32,745 nt of DNA, taken from NCBI RefSeq assembly GCF_003996855.1, contig NZ_NRQY01000001.1, positions 2,693,185 through 2,725,929 on the forward strand, in the 5' to 3' direction. The notes beneath the pieces were generated by a model that made no database searches, had not been told where the DNA came from, and saw only the letters and a program-made list of their open reading frames with translations. Shown here piece after piece: positions 27,785-32,745 of the stretch. Each line of letters begins with the position of its first letter. The stretch's first letter is position 1. The translations under genes and the position numbers were made by a program. Origin of the DNA: Morganella morganii (lineage in GTDB: Bacteria; Pseudomonadota; Gammaproteobacteria; Enterobacterales; Enterobacteriaceae).

Positions 27785-29644
27785 ATGACACATTCTGCGT
27801 ACCCGCCGGTTCATCCGCGACTTTCAGACATTACTGCCCGGATTACGGCGCGTTCCCGTGTATCCCGTGCCCGGTATCTTGAAAAAATCAGCGCCGCACG
27901 CAGTAAAACCGTTCATCGCGCTCAGCTTGCCTGCGGTAACCTGGCTCACGGCTTTGCCGCCTGCCAGCCGGATGAGAAACAACAGTTACGTAATATGGCG
28001 CATAACGATATTGCGATTATTACGGCTTACAATGATATGTTGTCAGCACATAAGCCGTATGAATATTACCCTGAACAAATTAAAGCTGCACTGCACAGCA
28101 CGGGAGCCATCGGCCAGGTTGCCGGGGGCGTTCCCGCCATGTGTGACGGCGTGACTCAGGGGCAGGATGGTATGGAGCTGTCCCTGCTGAGCCGCGATAT
28201 TATTGCGATGTCGGCCGCTGTCGGGCTTTCCCACAATATGTTTGATGGCGCACTTTACCTCGGGATCTGCGATAAAATCGTCCCGGGGATGATGATGGCG
28301 GCACTCTCTTTCGGTCATCTTCCGTCAGTATTTATTCCGGCGGGCCCCATGACCAGCGGTCTGCCGAATAAAGAAAAAGTACATGTCCGTCAGTTATTTG
28401 CTGAGGGAAAAGTTGATCGCCGCGCGTTGCTGGATGCAGAAGCGGCTTCTTATCATTCCGCCGGAACCTGCACCTTTTACGGCACCGCCAATTCCAATCA
28501 GATGGTGATGGAAATCATGGGGCTGCACCTTCCGGGAGCCTCCTTTATCCATCCTGATACACCACTGCGCACCGCACTGACGGATGCCGCTGCCCGCCAG
28601 GTTGTCCGCTTTACCGAAAACAGCGGCAATTACCTGCCTGTCGGGCAACTGGTGGATGAGAAAGTCATCGTTAACGGCATTGTCGGTTTGCTGGCAACGG
28701 GCGGTTCCACCAATCTGACCATGCATCTTATCGCCATGGCTTCTGCTGCCGGGATCATCATCAACTGGGATGATTTTTCTGAGCTGTCGGACATTATCCC
28801 GCTGCTCAGCCGGATCTACCCGAATGGCCCGGCGGATATCAACCAGTTTCATGCCGCAGGCGGGTTACAGCTGATTATCCGTGAGCTGCTCAGTCTGGGG
28901 CTGGTGCATGAAGATGTGCATACGGTTGCCGGTTTCGGCTTATCCCGCTATACACAGGAGCCGTGGCTGGATAACGGTGAACTGAAATGGCGGGAGGGCG
29001 CACTCAGCACGCTTGATGACAGCGTGATTGCATCCGGAAATGCACCGTTCTCTTCTCATGGCGGCACCAAAGTGCTGACCGGGAATCTCGGTCGTGCTGT
29101 GATGAAGACCTCCGCAGTACCTGCTGATAACCAGATTATTGAAGCACCGGCCATCGTGTTCAACAGCCAGCATGATATTGTGCCCGCCTTTGAGGCCGGA
29201 AAACTGAACAAAGATTGTATTGTGGTGGTGCGTTTTCAGGGACCGCAGGCAAACGGCATGCCGGAACTGCATAAACTGATGCCGCCGCTGGGTGTACTGA
29301 TGGATAAAGGCTACCGCGTGGCACTGGTCACAGACGGTCGTTTATCCGGTGCATCCGGCAAGGTACCTTCCGCTATCCACGTCACCCCGGAGGCTTATAC
29401 CGGCGGGCTTCTGGCCAAAGTCCGCGATGGCGACATGATCCGGGTAAACGGGCAGACAGGCGAGCTGATGTTGCTTGTTGATGAGGCTGTTCTGGCAGCA
29501 CGTGAAAGTGTCATCCCTGACCTCAGTGCAGAGCGGGACGGCTCCGGCCGCGAATTATTCAGTGCATTACGCACGCAACTCTCAGGTGCGGAAGAAGGCG
29601 CCTGCTGTATTCGTTTTTATAAAAGTGAGAATGACGATGAATGA
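27785..29644 (+). CDS. edd: Phosphogluconate dehydratase (Entner-Doudoroff)
   Basis: Edd removes water from 6-phosphogluconate to give KDPG. The 619 residues follow E. coli Edd (603), with 8 extra at the N-terminus and 8 at the C-terminus. Iron-sulfur ligands C162 (LGICDKIVP) and C229 ([10 protein letters not shown]) match E. coli C154 and C221. Signatures [14 protein letters not shown] and [15 protein letters not shown] are intact. ATG 27785 is preceded by GGAG at 8 nt; ATG 27779 is too close to it, and the earlier frame to 27713 crosses the GntR palindrome. It overlaps eda by 8 nt, so the two are translated together. Confidence 0.95.
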   Translation: MTHSAYPPVHPRLSDITARITARSRVSRARYLEKISAARSKTVHRAQLACGNLAHGFAACQPDEKQQLRNMAHNDIAIITAYNDMLSAHKPYEYYPEQIKAALHSTGAIGQVAGGVPAMCDGVTQGQDGMELSLLSRDIIAMSAAVGLSHNMFDGALYLGICDKIVPGMMMAALSFGHLPSVFIPAGPMTSGLPNKEKVHVRQLFAEGKVDRRALLDAEAASYHSAGTCTFYGTANSNQMVMEIMGLHLPGASFIHPDTPLRTALTDAAARQVVRFTENSGNYLPVGQLVDEKVIVNGIVGLLATGGSTNLTMHLIAMASAAGIIINWDDFSELSDIIPLLSRIYPNGPADINQFHAAGGLQLIIRELLSLGLVHEDVHTVAGFGLSRYTQEPWLDNGELKWREGALSTLDDSVIASGNAPFSSHGGTKVLTGNLGRAVMKTSAVPADNQIIEAPAIVFNSQHDIVPAFEAGKLNKDCIVVVRFQGPQANGMPELHKLMPPLGVLMDKGYRVALVTDGRLSGASGKVPSAIHVTPEAYTGGLLAKVRDGDMIRVNGQTGELMLLVDEAVLAARESVIPDLSAERDGSGRELFSALRTQLSGAEEGACCIRFYKSENDDE

Positions 29645-30278
29645 TCAGATGTTAAGTGCGCAATCCGTTTTAAATGCAGGACCGGTTGTGCCTGTCATTG
29701 TTATCCGTGAGCTGCACCAGGCAGTGCCACTGGCCCGCGCACTGGTCGCAGGCGGGATCTGTGTACTGGAAGTCACACTGCGTACTGAGTGTGCAATTGA
29801 GGCAATCCGTGCCATTGCGGAGGAAGTTCCGGAAGCGATTGTTGGTGCAGGTACCGTGATTAATCCGGAACAGCTGAAAGCCGTGACTGACGCCGGTGCA
29901 CAATTCGCTATCAGCCCGGGTTTGACAGAGTCTCTGCTGCACGCCGCAGATCTGGGTTCTATTCCGCTGATCCCGGGGATCGCAACAGTCTCCGAACTGA
30001 TGGCAGGTATGGCTTATGGCCTGAAAAATTTTAAATTCTTCCCGGCAGAAGCAAACGGGGGTGTAAAAGCCCTGAAAGCCATTTCCGGTCCCTTCCCGGA
30101 TATCCGTTTCTGCCCGACCGGCGGGATCTCTCTGAATAACTACCGGGACTACCTTGCTCTCAGCAGTGTTGCCTGTGTCGGCGGTTCATGGCTGGTGCCG
30201 GAAGACGCACTCCGTGACGGAGACTATGATCGTATTACCACACTGGCGGCACAGGCTGTTGCCGGTGCCGCGGTATAA
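29637..30278 (+). CDS. eda: KDPG aldolase
   Basis: Eda cleaves KDPG to pyruvate and glyceraldehyde-3-phosphate, completing the Entner-Doudoroff path begun by Edd. From ATG 29637 the product has 213 residues, exactly the E. coli length. K133 in [12 protein letters not shown] is the Schiff-base lysine and E45 in VLEVTLRT the acid/base. A GAG ribosome site lies 7 nt upstream, inside edd. The 8-nt overlap with edd suggests coupling. Edd and eda should both respond to gluconate through the upstream GntR-type palindrome. Confidence 0.97.
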   Translation: MNDQMLSAQSVLNAGPVVPVIVIRELHQAVPLARALVAGGICVLEVTLRTECAIEAIRAIAEEVPEAIVGAGTVINPEQLKAVTDAGAQFAISPGLTESLLHAADLGSIPLIPGIATVSELMAGMAYGLKNFKFFPAEANGGVKALKAISGPFPDIRFCPTGGISLNNYRDYLALSSVACVGGSWLVPEDALRDGDYDRITTLAAQAVAGAAV

Positions 30279-30305
30279 AAACATCGTGAATTAAGTCTGC
30301 CTTTT

Positions 30306-30329
30306 GCCACCGTCCGCGGTGGCTTTTTT
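30306..30329 (+). terminator. Intrinsic terminator after eda
   Basis: GCCACCG and CGGTGGC form a 7-bp stem with a 4-nt loop followed directly by T6. It lies 28 nt after the eda stop and next to the convergent metA stop. Confidence 0.9.
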
Positions 30330-30330
30330 C

Positions 30331-31260
30331 TCAGTCCGCCGTCGGATTCATGATGCTCAGGTCAAACGGTGTTATCTGATAAACACAATAATTCAGCCAG
30401 TTAGCATAAAGCAGATGGCCGTGTCCGCGCCAGCTGGACACCGGTGTTTTCGACGGATCGTTATCAGGAAAATAATTCACCGGGATAGCCGGATCCAATC
30501 CGGCATCCGAATCACGCAGATATTCTCCTGCCAGTGTATCCGCATCATACTCAGCATGTCCGGTCACATAGACCTGGCGCTTATCCTTGCTGGCAAACAG
30601 ATAGGCTCCGGCTTCTTCAGAGGCTGCCAGAATATCAAGATCAGTATTTTCGCGGATCATTGCTTCAGGGAACGCCGCGTAGCGTGAGTGCGGAGCAGAA
30701 AACTGCCCGTCAAAACCCCGGGTCAGCAAAGCATGCGGCATCAGTGTTGTGTGGGTATACACGCCGGAGATTTTTTCCGGCAGCGTTTGTTTGGGGATAT
30801 TGTAAAGCGTGTTCAGTCCCGCCTGCACAGCCCAGCAGACAAAGAGTGTTGATGTGACGTGTGTCTGCGACCAGCGGATAATCTCATCCAGTTCCGGCCA
30901 GTAATCCACATCCTGAAATTCAACCAGACCGAGCGGCGCACCGGTAATCACCAGGCCATCAAAATTCTGCTCTTTTATCTTATCAAAATCACAATAGAAA
31001 GCATCCAGATGTGCTTTCGGTGTGTTCTTTGACTCATGATGACTGATACGCAGCAACTGAATATCAACCTGAAGCGGCGTATTGGAGAGCAAACGCAGAA
31101 ATTGTAATTCTGTTTCAATTTTTTTGGGCATCAGATTCAAAAACAGTACTTTCAGTGGCCGTATATCCTGAAATTGTGCCCGTGATGATGTCATCACAAA
31201 AATATTTTCATCACGCAGATCGGTAACAGCAGGAAGTTCATCAGGGATACGGATTGGCAT
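30331..31260 (-). CDS. metA: Homoserine O-succinyltransferase
   Basis: MetA activates homoserine with succinyl-CoA, the first step committed to methionine. The 309 residues equal the E. coli length. The catalytic cysteine is C142 ([11 protein letters not shown]), with H235 and E237 (VTGHAEYDA) completing the triad, all at the E. coli numbers. AAGGAGA precedes the ATG by about 11 nt. Two met boxes lie upstream. Together with metH in the same window it forms part of a methionine gene group interrupted by edd-eda. Confidence 0.96.
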   Translation of the reverse strand: MPIRIPDELPAVTDLRDENIFVMTSSRAQFQDIRPLKVLFLNLMPKKIETELQFLRLLSNTPLQVDIQLLRISHHESKNTPKAHLDAFYCDFDKIKEQNFDGLVITGAPLGLVEFQDVDYWPELDEIIRWSQTHVTSTLFVCWAVQAGLNTLYNIPKQTLPEKISGVYTHTTLMPHALLTRGFDGQFSAPHSRYAAFPEAMIRENTDLDILAASEEAGAYLFASKDKRQVYVTGHAEYDADTLAGEYLRDSDAGLDPAIPVNYFPDNDPSKTPVSSWRGHGHLLYANWLNYCVYQITPFDLSIMNPTAD

Positions 31261-31285
31261 AGCGGCGGGCTCTCCTTGTTATTTT

Positions 31286-31301
31286 AGACATCCGGACATC
31301 C
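31286..31301 (-). promoter_or_regulatory. MetJ operator (two met boxes) at metA
   Basis: Adjacent 8-mers AGACATCC and GGACATCC (plus-strand reading; GGATGTCC GGATGTCT on the gene strand) match the met-box consensus at 6 and 5 of 8 bases. E. coli metA has a very similar GGATGTCT element upstream. A possible -10 (TAAAAT on the minus strand, 31281-31286) borders it. Confidence 0.65.
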
Positions 31302-31360
31302 AAAATTAACGAAAAAGAGAGGTGCTGTCGAGGGAAAAACGACAAGGTGAATTTATTTCA

Positions 31361-31398
31361 TATAAAAAACAAAACCCCGATAGTTTCCTATCGGGGTT
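31361..31398 (-). terminator. Leftward terminator of a lost tRNA transcript
   Basis: AACCCCGATAG and CTATCGGGGTT form a perfect 11-bp stem around TTTC. On the minus strand it is followed by TTTGTTTTTTATATG, a strong T tract. It lies 10 nt beyond the tRNA-Asp-like 3' end, the usual arrangement for a tRNA gene and its terminator, and well upstream of metA. Confidence 0.9.
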
Positions 31399-31407
31399 AA
31401 TGTTTGT

Positions 31408-31422
31408 TGGCGGAACGGACGG
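31408..31422 (-). other. tRNA-Asp 3'-end fragment, candidate attachment site
   Basis: The minus strand reads CCGTCCGTTCCGCCA, identical to the last 15 nt of E. coli tRNA-Asp including CCA. Two of the three bases just before it differ, and then similarity ends. No anticodon or D arm follows. A short 3' piece that keeps the native terminator is what an integrated element leaves at the far border when it enters at a tRNA 3' end. The alternative is a remnant after deletion of the tRNA body. Confidence 0.7.
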
Positions 31423-31540
31423 AATCCTACTTCAGGATCTAACTAACTGAAAAATAATCGAATTCCATACCATCTTCCCTCGCTATGGGACATATTATAG
31501 TCCATTTAGAGAAATACCTGCAAGCTGGATTTTACTCTAA

Positions 31541-31809
31541 CATTCTAACCGCACAATTTTTAACCCAAACGATGTTATCGGACACATCAGTACAAATGAA
31601 ATAGACAATCCACTATATGAGGGTTCCCATATGCCCGATGACCTCTTTTGGGTGATAAAAACACCAAAAATGTGGTGCTTGAAAAGAGCTACAAAGAGTA
31701 CATGGAAGGCTTTACCGATATTGTAATAGGTCAAGCACTCTGTGGTTCCTTGGATATTGTGAAGGAGTTGCAGGAGCGTTTTCCACAACCAGAAGATTTT
31801 GTTAAATAA
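31541..31809 (+). pseudogene. Frameshifted remnant of an unrecognised gene
   Basis: Two plus-strand frames read as one protein if a shift near 31645-31655 is allowed. The first is 31541-31651 (HSNRTIFNPNDVIGHISTNE ... SHMPDDLFW). The second is 31651-31809 ([20 protein letters not shown] ... [13 protein letters not shown]), which ends at TAA. The first frame has a stop at 31538 and no start; the second has a stop before 31645. The shift falls in the T4G3 run at 31646-31652. Family unknown; the acidic, aromatic composition is that of a small soluble protein. It ends 3 bp before an IS element and lies inside the putative island. Confidence 0.5.
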
Positions 31810-31812
31810 CAT

Positions 31813-31833
31813 GGTCGTGACGCAGATTTAGTG
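31813..31833 (+). repeat. IS1-family left inverted repeat
   Basis: The 21 bp are the exact reverse complement of 32556-32576. Confidence 0.95.
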
Positions 31834-31863
31834 TTGTTGTATGCTTCGCTTTTTGGATGACTG

Positions 31864-32139
31864 ATGGCAAAGATTGATGTTGTTTGCCCCCGCTGCACTG
31901 AAACTCATGGCGTTATCCGCAACGGCCACTCCGGTTCAGGCACACAACTCTATCGCTGTAAGCTCTGTCTGAAAACCTTCCAGCTCAGTTATCGCTACAA
32001 CGGTGCCAGACCAGATACTCATCAGACCATTGTTGATATGGCGATGAATGGCTCTGGATGCCGGGACACTGCTCGTGTTGTGGGAATCAGCCTCAACACT
32101 GTTCTTCATCATCTAAAAAACTCTCCCCACAGCAGGTAG
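31864..32139 (+). CDS. insA: IS1-family InsA (transposase N-terminal part / repressor)
   Basis: The 91-residue protein matches IS1 InsA: an N-terminal zinc ribbon with C8/C11 and C32/C35, then a helix-turn-helix ([27 protein letters not shown]). Alone, InsA binds the IS ends and represses; joined to InsB by -1 frameshifting it makes the transposase. The A6C heptamer at 32115-32121 (A AAA AAC) sits 18 nt before the insA stop. No damage is seen. Confidence 0.93.
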   Translation: MAKIDVVCPRCTETHGVIRNGHSGSGTQLYRCKLCLKTFQLSYRYNGARPDTHQTIVDMAMNGSGCRDTARVVGISLNTVLHHLKNSPHSR

Positions 32140-32561
32140 CGCAGAATGTTGAACCCGGAGCAGAAGTCGTCATCTGTTGCGAAGCTGATGAACAATGGTC
32201 ATATGTGCGCAGCAAAGGCAATCCAAGATGGCTGTTTTATGCTTATGACCGTATCCGCAAACGTGTTCTCGCCCATGCATTTGGCCCACGTAACGCTCTG
32301 ACATTGCAGCGTCTTCTGGCTTTACTGAGTCGGTTTAACATTGCCTTCTACATGACCGATGCATGGCCGGTCTATCAGACGCTGCTGGCCTCAACCAGCC
32401 ATGTTATCAGCAAGAAATATACTCAGCGGATAGAGCGACATAATCTGAATCTGAGAACTCACATCAAACGCCTTGCCCGCAAAACCATCTGCTTCTCAAA
32501 GTCAGAAGAGATGCACGATAAGATCATCGGCTGGTATCTGACAATCAACCACTACCACTAA
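32058..32561 (+). CDS. insB: IS1-family InsB frame (transposase catalytic part)
   Basis: This frame is expressed mainly as InsAB' after a -1 slip at 32115-32121, so residues upstream of about 32116 are probably not translated on their own. It holds the DDE-type catalytic domain with [22 protein letters not shown] and [12 protein letters not shown], as in IS1. The stop codon lies inside the right inverted repeat, as in IS1. The frame is intact, so the element could be active. Confidence 0.92.
   Translation: MPGHCSCCGNQPQHCSSSSKKLSPQQVAQNVEPGAEVVICCEADEQWSYVRSKGNPRWLFYAYDRIRKRVLAHAFGPRNALTLQRLLALLSRFNIAFYMTDAWPVYQTLLASTSHVISKKYTQRIERHNLNLRTHIKRLARKTICFSKSEEMHDKIIGWYLTINHYH
32115..32121 (+). 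promoter_or_regulatory. Programmed -1 frameshift site of the IS1-family element
   Basis: A AAA AAC in the insA frame is the heptamer used by IS1. After slipping, the insB frame continues K-L-S-P-Q-Q-V. Confidence 0.85.
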
Positions 32562-32576
32562 ATCTGCGTCACGACC
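32556..32576 (-). repeat. IS1-family right inverted repeat
   Basis: Exact reverse complement of 31813-31833; the insB stop codon TAA lies inside it. Confidence 0.95.
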
Positions 32577-32581
32577 CACAG

Positions 32582-32605
32582 AACCACCTACTTCAGTAGG
32601 TGGTT
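32582..32605. repeat. Strong hairpin just right of the IS element
   Basis: AACCACCTAC and GTAGGTGGTT pair perfectly over 10 bp with the loop TTCA, followed by GTTTAGTTT. It may be an intrinsic terminator of a gene lost to the IS, or a subterminal hairpin of an IS200/IS605-type element. The remaining 140 bp to the window end contain no convincing reading frame. Confidence 0.6.
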
Positions 32606-32745
32606 GTTTAGTTTCAGGATTCCAAGCTATTCAAAAAATTGAAATTCGCTTAACCTCGGTTATATTCATCTTCCTACAAATAGCAAGGTGGCGTGAATAT
32701 AATGTCTTCCTGTTCTCACCCGACAGCCTTGAAATAGATCCTATG

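Larger units (their letters stand above)
31813..32576 (+). mobile_element. Complete IS1-family insertion sequence, 764 bp
   Basis: Perfect 21-bp inverted repeats close the element: 31813-31833 starts GGTCGTGACGCAG and 32556-32576 ends CTGCGTCACGACC. Inside are insA and insB frames with the IS1-type arrangement and an A6C slippery site. Length is close to classical IS1 (768 bp), but the proteins differ clearly from E. coli IS1, so it is another family member. Flanking bases (AAATAACAT left, CACAGAACC right) show no 8-9 bp target duplication. Confidence 0.95.

Noticed and set aside
31408..31480. A complete tRNA-Asp gene
   Set aside because: Only the last 15 nt match; no T-loop, anticodon or D arm follows.
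31537..31812. 91-codon minus-strand frame next to the IS
   Set aside because: The opposite strand gives a more protein-like reading in two joined frames; this frame has no ribosome site.
1..32745. CRISPR array, rRNA, phage structural genes or restriction system
   Set aside because: No regularly spaced repeats, rRNA-like blocks, capsid or tail genes, or restriction-modification genes were seen on either strand.

Overview
The window reads as a gammaproteobacterial chromosome segment, most likely Morganellaceae and plausibly Morganella (inferred from protein content; no 16S or database check was possible). Nearly every large gene is a close, full-length homologue of an Escherichia coli protein. 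The order ssb/uvrA - tyrB - alr - dnaB - qor - dusA - zur - lexA - dgkA - plsB - ubiA - ubiC - pgi - lysC - metH - metA follows the E. coli 90-92 min region. Two tandem regulators with the SQQQ.SRYE motif of Proteus MrpJ proteins point to Morganellaceae.

Layout. Positions 1-3627 hold the divergent SOS pair ssb (3' end just outside the window) and uvrA with a shared LexA box. Positions 3758-4024 hold a YbiI-like zinc-finger gene. Positions 4076-7893 (minus strand) hold dnaB-alr-tyrB, divergent from qor (8126-9109). dusA (9174-10220) is followed by an accessory block (10307-13374): a Bcr/CflA-type efflux gene, an AT-rich stretch with an apparent 42-residue membrane protein, two MrpJ-like regulators, and a YbaK/EbsC deacylase. 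zur, lexA (two SOS boxes), dgkA, plsB, ubiA and ubiC run to 19328. pgi and lysC are divergent (19486-22787); the lysC leader looks too short for the lysine riboswitch known from E. coli. An unrecognised 194-codon gene precedes metH (23787-27464). edd-eda (27785-30278) lie between metH and metA, where E. coli carries aceBAK/iclR.

Regulation visible in the DNA: LexA boxes at uvrA/ssb and lexA, MetJ-box pairs at metH and metA, a MetR-like site at metH, a perfect GntR-type palindrome at edd, and many intrinsic terminators.

The right end (31408-32745) looks like the edge of an integrated element. A 15-nt piece identical to the 3' end of tRNA-Asp, still followed by a terminator, gives way to unrelated DNA. 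That DNA has a frameshifted gene remnant, a complete 764-bp IS1-family element without target duplication, and a strong hairpin. The intact tRNA-Asp and any integrase should lie to the right, outside the window. No rRNA, complete tRNA, CRISPR array or complete new defence system was found.
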